Notes under the pieces: model-generated
Seen by the model: the letters and a program-made list of their open reading frames with translations, nothing else
The model's database searches: none
What the model was told of the DNA's origin: nothing
Shown: piece after piece, positions 43,387 through 53,417 of the stretch
Position numbering within the stretch: the stretch's first letter is position 1
Layout of the letters: each line of letters opens with the position of its first letter
NCBI RefSeq assembly: GCF_963082655.1
Contig: NC_081553.1
Coordinates: 206,737,935 to 206,801,934 of the forward strand
Origin: Stomoxys calcitrans
Lineage: Eukaryota; Arthropoda; Insecta; Diptera; Muscidae
Length of the DNA stretch: 64,000 nt
Direction: 5' to 3'
Position numbers and translations under genes: made by a program

Positions 43387-44786
43387 TACTTTCTGCTTCG
43401 ATTTCGCTATGCCCGTCTCTTTGTTTGTCTGTCCATGTTAATATGTGTACAAACCACAGGTCGCAGATTTCATCCGATCGTCTCAAAATTCGGTATAGGC
43501 ATGTTTTTCGGCCTCGAGAAGAAGTCTTTTGAAATTGGAAGAAATCGGTTCAGATTTAGATATAGCTCCCATATATATGTTCGTCCGATTTGATGTAATA
43601 ATGCACTAAAATGTTCATTTGTCAACCGATTATTTTGAAATTTGGCAGGAAGGATTTTGTCGTGACTCTCGACATTACTGGTGAATTTTAAAGACATCGG
43701 TTCAGATTTAGATATAGCTCTCATATATATATAACGCCCGATTTTCACTCCTAGAGCCACTGCAAGCGCATTTATTGACCAATCTTCCCAAAAATTTGTA
43801 CAACGCTTTCCTTGACGACTGCCACAGTAACTGAGAAGTTTGATCAAAATCGGTTCAGATTTAGATATATCTCCCATATATATAATCGTCAGATTTGGGC
43901 TAATATTGCCAGAAAGTCCTTATTTGTCAACCGATTCTCTTAAAATTTGGCAGGAAGGATTCTCTCTTGACTCTCGACATTACTGGTGAATTTTAAACAC
44001 ATCGGTTCAGATTTAGATATAGCTCTCATATATATATAACGCCCGATTTTCACTCCTACAGCCACTGCAAGCGCAGTTTTTTGACCAATCTTGCCAAATT
44101 TTTGAACAACGCTTTCCTCGACAACTACCACATTTGGACTAATATTGCAATAAAGTCCTTATTTGTTAACCGATTCTCTCAAAATTTGGCAGGAAGGATT
44201 TTATCTTGACTCTCAACATTACTGGTGAATTTCATAGACATCGGTTCAGATTTAGATATAGCTCTCATATATATATAACGCCCGATTTTCACTCCAAGAG
44301 CCACTGCAAGCGCATTTTTTGACCAATCTTGCCAAAATTTTGAACAACGCTTTTCTCGACAACTACCACATTATCCGAGAAGTTTGATCAAAATCGGTTC
44401 AGATTTAGATATATCTCCCATATATATAATCGTCAGATTTGGACTAATATTGCCAGAAAGTCCTTATTTGTCAACCGATTCTCTTAAAATTTGGCAGGAA
44501 GGATTCTCTCTTGACTCTCGACATTACTGGTGAATTTTAAACACATCGGTTCAGATTTAGATATAGCTCTCATATATATATAACGCCCGATTTTCACTCC
44601 TACAGCCACTGCAAGCGCAGTTTTTTGACCAATCTTGCCAAATTTTTGAACAACGCTTTCCTCGACAACTACCACATTATCCGAGAAGTTTGATCAAAAT
44701 CGGTTCAGATTTAGAATTAGCTCCCATATATATGTTTGTCAGATTTTGAATAATTTGCAATAATGTGGTCATTCGTGAACCGTAGC

Positions 44787-45063
44787 AAATGCAAATTTTG
44801 CCCATGAACATGCCACTAAGGAACGGGGGCAAACTTCTCACATATCAATGAGTGCAGTCCGATTCAAGTTTATGCTCAATCATAAGGGACCTCCTTTTTA
44901 TAGCCGAGTCCGAACGGCGTGCCGCAGTGCGACACCTCTTTCCATGTTGCCAGCATTAGGAGGGGAAAACCACCGCTGAAATTTTTTTTCAGATGGTCTC
45001 GCCAGGATTCGAACCCAAGCGTTCAGCGTCATAGGCGGGCATGCTAATCTCTGCGCTACGGTG
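44787..45063 (-). repeat. tRNA-derived SINE with perfect target duplication (S9)
   Basis: Minus-strand SINE with box B GGTTCGAATCC and head CCACCGTAGCGCAGAGATTA. Identical 10 bp GAACCGTAGC at 44777-44786 and 45064-45073 are its target-site duplication. The 3' end is AT-rich (CAAAATTTGCATTT), and an internal segment after CACCTCTTT is deleted. This copy defines the element boundaries for the family. Confidence 0.92.
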
Positions 45064-45252
45064 GAACCGTAGCTATAACAGTTTGAATATATTTGCTCAA
45101 AATTTGATGCGGATTGTTTGAAACCCCATCTGAAAACATCCGCAGAGGTCCATCAAAATTGGTTCATAATTGGCTATAGCTCCCACTTTGCACTTATAGT
45201 ATATCATACAGTCGGCACCGCTCGAATTTTGACCTTCCTTACTGGTTTTTAT

Positions 45253-45730
45253 TATACTTTTGTCAACTCTTCTCCTAGCTACCTCTGCTTCATAAATTAA
45301 GCAGAAATTGCAAACATTTTGCTTTGGTAGCAAAATAAACCTCTCACAGTCAGCGGACAGTGTCTGCTACTATGAGGAGAAATTTTTTCTGTGGGTGTAG
45401 TTATTTCGAGTGTCATACCCATAGATTCCAAGTCCTCTTGAATAGGTAAGGTTGTTTCTAGGTTGGAAGTTCGTCTACTCGTCTATGGCCAGGAATATGT
45501 CTGTGGCCAATTTATTTTCTGTCAATGAAAATGTGACGAAATTTTTTATCAAAACAAATGTTTGACACAACTTTCCATGAAATTCCATGAAAAAGAAACA
45601 AAAGAAGAAGTTATTCTTTTCAAAGGATAATTATCCTTTGACCGATTTATTTGTACGAATCTTCACATTTCACTCTTATTCCTTATGAAATTTATGTTTG
45701 TAAACAAAACAACATTTTTGTAATACTCAC
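45253..45730. other. Unique spacer, probable intron
   Basis: No repeat. A GTAAGG donor-like site follows GAATAG at 45445, with a possible acceptor GGGTGTAG at 45400, but the 45 bp between is too short and its acceptor too weak to call. It lies downstream (minus strand) of the exon at 45731-45792. Confidence 0.3.
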
Positions 45731-45792
45731 CTTCCATGAGGCCAAAACTTTCTCCAAATATCTTGTTTTTGCCAACCCAATTGGCATTTTTC
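45731..45792 (-). CDS. Candidate internal exon, unidentified host gene
   Basis: Minus strand: branch consensus CTAAC (in ACACTAACAAAG), acceptor TTATTTATTTAG ending at 45793, and a consensus donor GAAG/GTGAGTA (45731/45730). All three frames are open over the 62 bp. In the frame that fits the candidate exon at 48132-48183 it reads KMPIGLAKTRYLEKVLASWK after a split Arg codon and ends in phase 0. Not recognised. Confidence 0.4.
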
Positions 45793-46977
45793 CTAAATAA
45801 ATAACTTTGTTAGTGTTAAACGTTAATATGAAATTTATAACAATTTGTGTTTAAATTTACTCAAAATTTTAACTTGTGCTCGTTATTCAAATGTTATTAG
45901 GATAAAACTTCCCTTTTTTCCAAGTGCCCCGCAATGCGAGCAAAAACTTGTGCAGAAATTGTGGTATCCTGAGAAAAATGCTACGGATGGGGAAGGCAAC
46001 AAAGCAAAACAAAACAAGACAAAATAAAACTAAACTCTTGATTCATTTGTCTTTTGCTCGGCAGCTGACTTTATTGTGGTGCCGTTGACTTTAAAGGCAA
46101 GACAAAAAAACAACACCAACAACGACGGCAAATAATATCACTAACGAACAAAACAACAATCATAATTATAATAATAATAACAATAACAACAAAAGTTGAA
46201 AACAACTACAGAGGAAAAAGACTACTGAGAGCAAGAGGAACAAAGACTACAAATATAGAAAAAAAAAAAAACAAACTCAAATGAATGACAATGGAATAGC
46301 ACCTCAAATGAAAAACGGAAGAATCAGTACTCATACACGCACACGTGCCAACTTGCACGCACTCACAACCACCCAACAGGAGACATGTTGGATGAAACAA
46401 CAACAACAACAACATGCCATCACATATACGCACCCAAACATACGCATATATGCTAAAGAAATCATAGGCATGAATATTTCCCACTCTTGTTGGTTGCTAT
46501 TTCAACTTTGTGGCATTTGGCATGGTGTCTTCCCTATCCGCTGTGTTTTATACCAACCAACCAACCAAACAACCTACAACCCCAACCATTGACAAGTACA
46601 AAATAGCATTCATTTGTTGGCTCGTTTCCTATTTTAAATCTTTAATAGCGTTTTTATATGCGTGCGATTGTAATGCGCCACGAAAGAATTAAGTATTTCT
46701 AGTGCTGTCATATTTTGCTACTTGCTCTAATGTTGAGCCCAAATTTTGAAGATTTATTGCCCAACAGCCATGGGAACAAAAAAACAAGTAAAAACCTGCT
46801 AAGTTTCTGGCAAATCAGCAAAACTTTACACTTCAAGGAGCAGTAGAGAAGACGGTTTTTATAGGAGCTATGTCAAATTGTAGACAGATTTAGAAAATAC
46901 TAACCATGGATGTTGGAAGTCATAATGGGCGGTATGAGGCGTAGAGGTCAAGGGTAACAAGTCGGTGTGGTTAGAAA
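45793..46977. other. Unique spacer, probable intron
   Basis: A-rich and CAA/AAC-rich DNA (46080-46300), a CAA run at about 46399-46412, ACCAACCA short repeats at about 46555-46570. Open frames at 46281-46692 are low complexity. No gene called. Confidence 0.4.
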
Positions 46978-47020
46978 CGTGGCGCAAAGACCCGCCACAT
47001 AAGAGGGTCTTTGCGCCACG
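46978..47020. repeat. 16 bp perfect-stem hairpin
   Basis: CGTGGCGCAAAGACCC and its complement with an 11-base loop, at the left edge of the GC-richer array that follows. Confidence 0.85.
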
Positions 47021-47039
47021 GGCATCGGAACAATCAAGT

Positions 47040-47830
47040 TTATTTCGGCACGGTACTGGAAGAATCGAATTTACGCTCGTAAGGCACCAGGAGACTCGAG
47101 TTTAGAGTTAAACGTTGGCGAAATGCCCAGACTACATACCCTACTGGTACGCCACTACTTAGGAAGACTCAAAGGCACGAGAAGAATCAAAATTAGGCAG
47201 GCTTACGGATCTGTCACCACGTAAGAAGCCTCCAAGATGGCTAGAAATAATGGTAGGTTGCTCACGGGTCCGTCACCACGTAAGAAGACATGAGAAGAAT
47301 CAAGGTTAGGCAGGCTTATAGATACGTCGTAAGAAAACTTTAAACATGGAGATATTTCCATTGTATGTTGCTCACGGGTATGTAACCACATAAGATACGA
47401 GAAGAATCGATGTTTGGGTGCTTATGGATTCGTCACCATACAAGAAGTCTCGAAACACGGGAATTTCAATGGTATGTTGCTCACGGGTGCAACACCACGT
47501 AAGAAGAGACGAGAAGAATGGCTGTTACACTGCTTACGGGTACGTCACCACATAAGAAGACTTGGAACACGGAGATAATTCATTTGGGTGAGGCGCACAG
47601 GTGCTTCACCACGTAAGAAGTCACGAGAAGAATGGCTGTAAAGGTGCTTAGGGGTATATCACCACGTAAGAGGACTTGGAAAGCCGAGAATAATCAATGA
47701 TATGTTGCTCACGGGTGCGTCACCACGTAGATGAATCGCACAACAAAGAAAAAGTTCGAATTTACGGTGTTTATGGGTACGTTAGCACGTCAGGAGTGTA
47801 GTACGGAACTGGGAGAATATAGACGGTATC
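47040..47830 (+). repeat. Degenerate tandem array with CACCACGTAAGAAG motif
   Basis: About twelve occurrences of TCACCACGTAAGAAG or close variants, each preceded by GGGTRCG and followed alternately by GACACGAGAAGAATC or GACTTGGAACACGGAGA, so the true period is roughly 100-115 bp made of two half-units. Divergence between copies is high. It is not related to HINE units or to the 156 bp array, and no source element is recognised. Confidence 0.8.
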
Positions 47831-47847
47831 AATGGGCGCTAATACTA

Positions 47848-48084
47848 TTGGGTTGCCCAAAAAGTAATTGCGGATTTTTCATATAGTCGGCGTTGAAAAA
47901 TTTTTTCACAGCTTGTGACCCTGTAATTGCATTCTTTCTTCTGTCAGTTATCAGTTGTTACTTTTAGCTTGCTTTAGAAAAAAAGTGTAAAAAAAGTATA
48001 TTTAGTTAAAGTTCATTCTAAGTTTTATTAAAAATGGATTTACTTTCTTTTAAAAAATCCGCAATTACTTTTTGGGCAACCCAA
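47848..48084 (+). mobile_element. Mariner-like MITE (copy M6)
   Basis: Full ends TTGGGTTGCCCAAAAAGTAA and ACTTTTTGGGCAACCCAA with TA at 47846-47847 and 48085-48086. Lies in the putative intron between the candidate exons at 48132 and 45792. Confidence 0.93.
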
Positions 48085-48131
48085 TAATACTATCGCCTGT
48101 GTGTCTTTGTTCACTTGATGATAATACTCAC

Positions 48132-48183
48132 TTGCTTTCTGTGGGTTGTAGTTTCGCTGCTGCTTCACCAACTGATTAAATTG
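48132..48183 (-). CDS. Candidate internal exon, unidentified host gene
   Basis: Minus strand: acceptor GGCATTTAG ending at 48184, consensus donor GCAA/GTGAGTA at 48132/48131. The 52 bp read QFNQLVKQQRNYNPQKA in phase 0 with one base left over; the two other frames have stops or lack an acceptor. The left-over base joins in phase with the exon at 45731-45792. The pyrimidine tract is weak, the main reason for doubt. Confidence 0.35.
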
Positions 48184-48304
48184 CTAAATGCCTGTGCTAG
48201 GGTGCGGGTGAGAGCGTGCTGTGGTGAGACGGGCGTGTGTATGTAAAAGAGATTTAAAAACAAATAAAATACCGGTGATTGAGTTTTTTCGTTTTTTTTT
48301 TTTT

Positions 48305-48895
48305 TTGACACGTATGTTGAAGGTCATGAGAGAAGCCGTTGTACAAAATTTCGCCCAAATCAGATAATAATTGAACCCTATAGAAGCTCAAGAAGTCAAA
48401 ATTCCAGATCGGTTTGTATGGCAGCAATATCAGGTTATAGACCGATTTGAACCACACTTTGCACAGTTGTTAAAAGTCATAATCAAACACGCCATGCTAA
48501 ATTTCAGCGAAATCGGATAGGATTTGCGCCCTTTAAAGGCTCAAGAAGACAAGACCCCCGATCGTTTTATATGACAGCTATATCAGGTTATGCAGCGATT
48601 TCACCCGTACTTGGCACAGTTGTTGAAAATCATGACGAAACACATCGTGCAAAATTTCAGCCAAATCGGATAGGATTTGCGCCCTCTAGAGGCTCGAGAA
48701 GTCAAGACCCCAGATCGGTTTATATGATAGCTATATAAGGTATTGAACCATACTTGGCACTGTTGTTGGAAATCATGACGAAACACCTCATGCAAAATTT
48801 CAGCCAAATCGGATAGGAATTGCGTCCTCTAGTGGATCAAGAAGTCAAGGCCCAAGATCAAGACCCAAGAATATATGGCAGCTATCTCCGATTCC
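48305..48895 (-). repeat. HINE-B fragment (copy B6)
   Basis: Four units in minus orientation (CGATTTGAACCACACTTTGC, GCTATATCAGGTTATGCAGC) without termini. Confidence 0.65.
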
Positions 48896-48929
48896 TCGGA
48901 ACTGCCAGATGGTATTAAATCGCGGGGCT

Positions 48930-49870
48930 CAGGCTCAATTATAGCCTTGCTTCATTTTCTCAGACACAATCGGCACTTCGGTTGCTCTGTGTTGCTTGTA
49001 ACGCCTTTCGGGCGATCTATTCCTCTTTCAGTCTTTTGAGGACTGACGTTAAATACCCCTCTAGCGCGTTCCAGTTCTCCTCCGATTCCAGCTAGACGAT
49101 TACTATAGCATCTGCGAATTAACCGTTTGTGTATAAAGGACTCCAAAATGTTGCAATCTAAGGCGAACCTGGGACTTGTTAATACCACATGTTCAGCGTC
49201 CTCATCCATTGTAACACATGTTGAGCACCATGGATAGGGGTCAGTTTAGTTCTTTGGCGGCCATGACCTGTAAAAATTTGGGTCAAGTTCAAGTTTGCGT
49301 TAACCACTTATTTATGTGTGGCAATAATTTATACAACCAACGGCCATTTAGGGAATATTCCCATGGCCTCTACCAGTTGTCTATCGTTGTTTCTCTCTCT
49401 GATCTACTTATGACCTTTCTTAACGTACTCTGGTCTTCGAGAACTCTCATATATGTCTTAGAATGCTCCCTAGCAGGCACATCAAAGAGGTCCATCCTTG
49501 CCTTCACGTGTGCTGCGTCGCTCGAGAAGACTCTGCAGCCACTTCACACCAGTTACGTCTAGCTATGGATATCATGAGGGATCTATATGACGTCTTTAGC
49601 TTCGGTTTCCAAACAGGCGCTTCATACAATACTCAAGAATTAAAAATACTTTCGAGTAGAACTCTTCGACTTCGGTCTCGGGCCACCTATGTTTGGCACA
49701 ATTCTGGACAGTGCGGTGTTAACATTCGATGCCTTTTTAATAGCGTATTCCACGTGCTGATTGAATTTTAAGCAGACTTCTATCAAGACTTCAAGGTATT
49801 TTAAACCTTCATCTGATTTTATCTGCACTTCGCCCACTTTTATTACTCCTTTTTCTCTTCATCTTGTGAG
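48930..49870 (-). mobile_element. R1-like LINE remnant, RT C-terminus to knuckle region
   Basis: Minus-strand translation: SDEGLKYLEVLIEVCLKFNQ and HVEYAIKKASNVNTALSRIV (49820-49700) are the RT C-terminal region; NLTQIFTGHG (about 49290) and DEDAEHVVLTSPRF (49209-49165) with NILESFIHKRL are the C-terminal zinc-knuckle region typical of the R1/Jockey superfamily. Numerous stops. It lies inside the putative intron between candidate exons 50399 and 48183. Confidence 0.65.
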
Positions 49871-50398
49871 TACAGCCTACTTTCGGACTGTATGGTTTCG
49901 GAAGCCACAATTTTTGTCCCTTCCTTACAATATTTGGCAAAACGAAATGTTATCAAAACACAATTGTCATCAACAAACACTTTTAAAGATATCCACAATT
50001 GTTATATTTCGTTTTCATAAAGCAATTCTTACAGATTTTATTTGCCAAACAAATTTAATACAATTTAAAAAGGAATATAAAAATCTCTTGAATCTACCTC
50101 CCTTATCACCATTGCTATATCGGAATTAAAAACCCACAAATAAACAAAAATTGCTGAATTTCATTTTTTTTCTACTTTCCTTTTTGATGTGAGACGAAGA
50201 ATTTCAATTTTTTTTCCTTTTTTTTTGAGGCCAATATAGCCATGTCATATTACTCCATGATCCTCTGACTCCTTCACACTTCTATTCAAAGGGGCCACAA
50301 TGACATATCGATAGGCATTCGTTTGCGACAAAGTGTGTGTGTGTGTATGTGTAAGTGTATAAACCAAAGCAAGTTGTATTTATAAAATACAAACTTAC
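49871..50398. other. Unique spacer, probable intron
   Basis: AT-rich; a plus frame at 49761-50129 is open but has no family. T-rich tracts near 50160-50230 and a GT run at 50333-50352. No repeat from the window recognised. Confidence 0.35.
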
Positions 50399-50458
50399 AT
50401 TATTCTTATTTCTAATCTTAGTTTTCGGAGCTATTTGTCTCATGTCTGTCCCAGGATT
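50399..50458 (-). CDS. Candidate exon (possibly first coding), unidentified host gene
   Basis: Minus strand: T-rich tract, then AG at 50459-50460, 60 bp open in phase 0 and a consensus donor AAT/GTAAGT (50399/50398). It contains an ATG at 50443, after which it reads MRQIAPKTKIRNKNN; it may therefore start translation here or continue from upstream. It ends in phase 0, compatible with the exon at 48132-48183. The acceptor is not ideal and a competing frame is open on both sides. Confidence 0.3.
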
Positions 50459-50574
50459 CTTTTACTTTCACAAGTGAATGTAAATAGGATGGATGGAAAA
50501 GGCAAAAAACAAAAAAAAAAACAAAATGACAACAACAAATCACAACTGTTCTGACCTTTGCAGATTTTTGAATA

Positions 50575-50577
<3 letters not shown>

Positions 50578-50605
<28 letters not shown>
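50578..50605 (+). repeat. GA dinucleotide microsatellite
   Basis: About 14 GA units. GA tracts can bind GAGA-type factors in flies; no promoter element was found next to it. It is 120 bp upstream (minus strand) of the candidate exon at 50399-50458. Confidence 0.85.
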
Positions 50606-50697
50606 TAAGACCCATGGATATAATTCGAACAAGAGCACCAGAACACAAGACACAGTGGGAGACTTAAACTAGGGTGCCAATAATTAGTTAGTTAATA

Positions 50698-50934
50698 TTG
50701 TGTTGCCCAAAAAGTAATTGCGGATTTTTTAAAAGAAAGTAAATGCATTTAAAATCAAACTTAGAATGAACTTTAATCAAATATACTTTTTTTACAATTT
50801 TTTTTTAAAGCAAGCTAAAAGTAACAGCTGATAACTGACAGAAGAAAGAATGTAATTACAGAGTCACAAGCTGTGAAAAAACTTGTCAACGCCGACTATA
50901 TGAAAAATCCGCAATTACTTTTTGGGCAACCAAA
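50698..50934 (-). mobile_element. Mariner-like MITE (copy M7)
   Basis: Left end TTGTGTTGCCCAAAAAGTAA, right end TTTTTGGGCAACCAAA, TA at 50696-50697 and 50935-50936. Confidence 0.9.
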
Positions 50935-50940
50935 TAGAAA

Positions 50941-53385
50941 ACAAGTAACAGCGTGCTAAGTTCGGCCGGGCCGAATCTTATATACCCTCCACCATGGATC
51001 GCATTTGTCGAGCTCTTTCTACGGTATACCTTTTTAGACAAACAAAGGATAACAGAATATTGAATGTCGAGACCATAGTAAAAGTCTTTGTGTAAAATTT
51101 CAGCCAAATACGGTAAGAATTGCGCACTTAAGAGCTGAAGAACTTAAATAGGGAGATCGGTTTATAAGAGAGCCGTATTAGGCTATAATCCGATTCATGC
51201 CATATTCGAAACGTATATTAAAGGTCATAAGAAGCCCTTGTACAAAATTTCAGCCAAATCGGATAATAATTGCGACCTCTAGAGGCTCAAGAAATCAAGA
51301 TCCCAGATCGGTTTATATGGCAGCTATATTAGGTTATGGACCGATTTGAATCATACTTAGCACAGTTGTTGGAAGTCGTAGCGAAACCCGTCGTGCAAAA
51401 TTTCATTCCAATCGGATGAGAATTGCGCCCTTTAGAGGCTCAAGAAGTCAAGACCCAAGATCGGTTTATATGGCAGCTATATTAGGTTATGGACCGATTT
51501 GAACCATACTTGGCACAGTTATTGGATATCATAACAAAACACGTCGTGCAAAATTTGATTCCAATCGGATACTAAATGCGCCCTCTAGAGGCTCATGAAG
51601 TCAAGACCCCAGATCGATTTATATGGCAGCTATATCAGGTTATGGGCCGATTTGAACCATTCTTAGCAGAGTTGTTGGAAGTCATAGCGAAACACGTTGT
51701 GCAAAATTTGATTCCAATCGAATAAGAATTGCGCCCTCTAGAGGCTCAAGAAGTCAAGACCCAAGATCGGTTTATATGGCAGCTATACCAGTTTATAGAC
51801 CAATTAGAACCATTTTTAATACAGGTGTTGGAAGTCGTAACAAAACACGTCGTTTGTAAAATTTCATTCCAATCGGATAAGAATTGCGCCCTCTAGAGGC
51901 TCATGAAATCAAGACTCCAGATCGGTTTATATGGCAGCTATATCAGCTTGTTGACAATTGCGCCCTCTAGAGGCTCAAGAAATCAAGACCCAAGATAGGT
52001 TTATATGGCAGCTGTATCAGGTTATTGACCGATTTGAACCTAACTTAGCACAGTTGTTAGAAATCATAGCGAAACCCGTCGTGCAAAATTTCATTCCAAT
52101 CGGATGACAAATGCGCCCTCTAGAGGCTCAAGAAGTCAAGACCCAAGATCGATTTATATGGCAGTTATATCAGGTTAATAACCGATTTGAACCATTCTAA
52201 ACACAGTTGTTAGATATCATAACAAAACACGTCGTGCAAAAATTTGATTCCAATCGGATAAGAATTGCGCCCTCTAGAGGCTCAAGAAGTCAAGACCGAA
52301 GATCGGTTCATATGGCAGCTATATTAGGTTCTGGACCGATTTGAACCATACTTATCACAGTTGTTGGAAGTCATAACAAAACACGTAGTGCAAAATTTCA
52401 TTCATTTCATTCCAATCGGATAAGAAGTGCGCCCTCTAGAGGCTCAAGAATTCAAGACTCAAGATCGGTTTATATTGCAGCTATATAAGGTTATTGACCG
52501 ATTTGAACTTTATTTAACACAGTTATTGGAAGTCATAGCGAAACCCGTCGTGCAAAATTTCATTCCAATCGAATATGAATTGCGCCCTCTAGTGGCCCAA
52601 GAAGTCAAGACTCCAGATCGGTTTATATGGTAGGTACACCAGTTTATAGACCAATTAGAACCATTTTTAATACATGTATTGGAAGTCGTAACAAAACACG
52701 TCATGTGCAAAATTTCATTCCAATCGGATAAGAATTGCGCCCTCTAGAGGCTCAATAACTCAAGACCCAAGATTGGTTTATATGGCAGCTGTATCAGGTT
52801 ATGGACCGATTTGAACCATACTTCCAACAACAAGTATGGTTCAAATCGGTCCATAACCTGATACAGCTGCCATATAAACCGATCTTGGTATCATAACAAA
52901 ACACGTCGTGCAAAATGCCATTCCGATCAGATAAGAATTGCGTCCTCTAGACTCTCAAGAAGTCAAGACCCAAGATCGGTTTATATGGCAGCTATATCAA
53001 AACATGGGCCGATTTGAGCCATACTTAACGCAGTAGTTAAATGTGATACCAAAACACCACGTGCAAAATTTCAGTCAAATCAGAGAATTGCGCCCTCTAG
53101 AGGCTGAAGAAGTCAAGAGCCAATATCGCTTTACATGGCAACTATATCAAAATATGGCCCGATGTGGCCATTTCAAGCAGCTAGTGTTACTCCTACGAAA
53201 GTAAGCGTGCTTTTGACAGACAGACGGACGGACGGATGGACAGACGGACGGACATGGCTAGTTCGACTTAAAATGTCATGACGATCAAGAATATATATAC
53301 TTTATGGGGTCTTATACGAATATTTCGAGTAGAATGACAGAATGACGAAATTAGTATGCCCCCATCCTATGGTGAATTGTATACA
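50941..53385 (-). repeat. HINE-B element, longest copy, complete ends (B7)
   Basis: Left 3' terminus ACAAGTAACAGCGTGCTAAG, TTCGGCCGGGCCGAA stem and CCCTCCACCATGGATCGCAT; about thirteen units (TCGGTTTATATGGCAGCTAT, AATTGCGCCCTCTAGAGGCT); then ACAGACGGACGGACG, the leader GATCAAGAATATATATACTT and cap CCCCCATCCTATGGTG. Contains an inverted segment at 52767-52888. Confidence 0.83.
52767..52888. repeat. Head-on inversion of a HINE-B unit (57 bp arms)
   Basis: From TTTATATGGCAGCTGTATCA to AACCATACTT (52823), then an 8-base loop CCAACAAC, then the reverse complement to TAAACCGATCTTGG (52888). Only one mismatch between arms, far less than between neighbouring units, so it was made by a recent snap-back copy. 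Confidence 0.88.
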
Positions 53386-53417
53386 AATTCATTGATAAGC
53401 ATAATAAGTAGAAACAA

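Larger units (their letters stand above)
42877..45252 (+). repeat. HINE-A element, complete ends (copy A6)
   Basis: Cap ACCCTACACTACTGCTGCGG, leader AGACCCATTGATAATCATAC and GTCTGTCTGTCCATG, about nine units, and 3' end CATACAGTCGGCACCGCTCG with CTTCCTTACTGGTTTTTA. Contains a MITE (43178-43386) between two copies of its leader and a SINE (44787-45063) near its 3' end. Two units around 43900-44150 and 44440-44700 are nearly identical over ~250 bp, a recent internal duplication (identical 63-residue minus ORFs at 43940 and 44484). Confidence 0.82.

Noticed and set aside
45401..45445. Plus-strand exon with GTAAGG donor
   Set aside because: Acceptor GGGTGTAG has intervening AGs and a weak tract, the segment is only 45 bp and lies opposite the better-supported minus-strand gene model.
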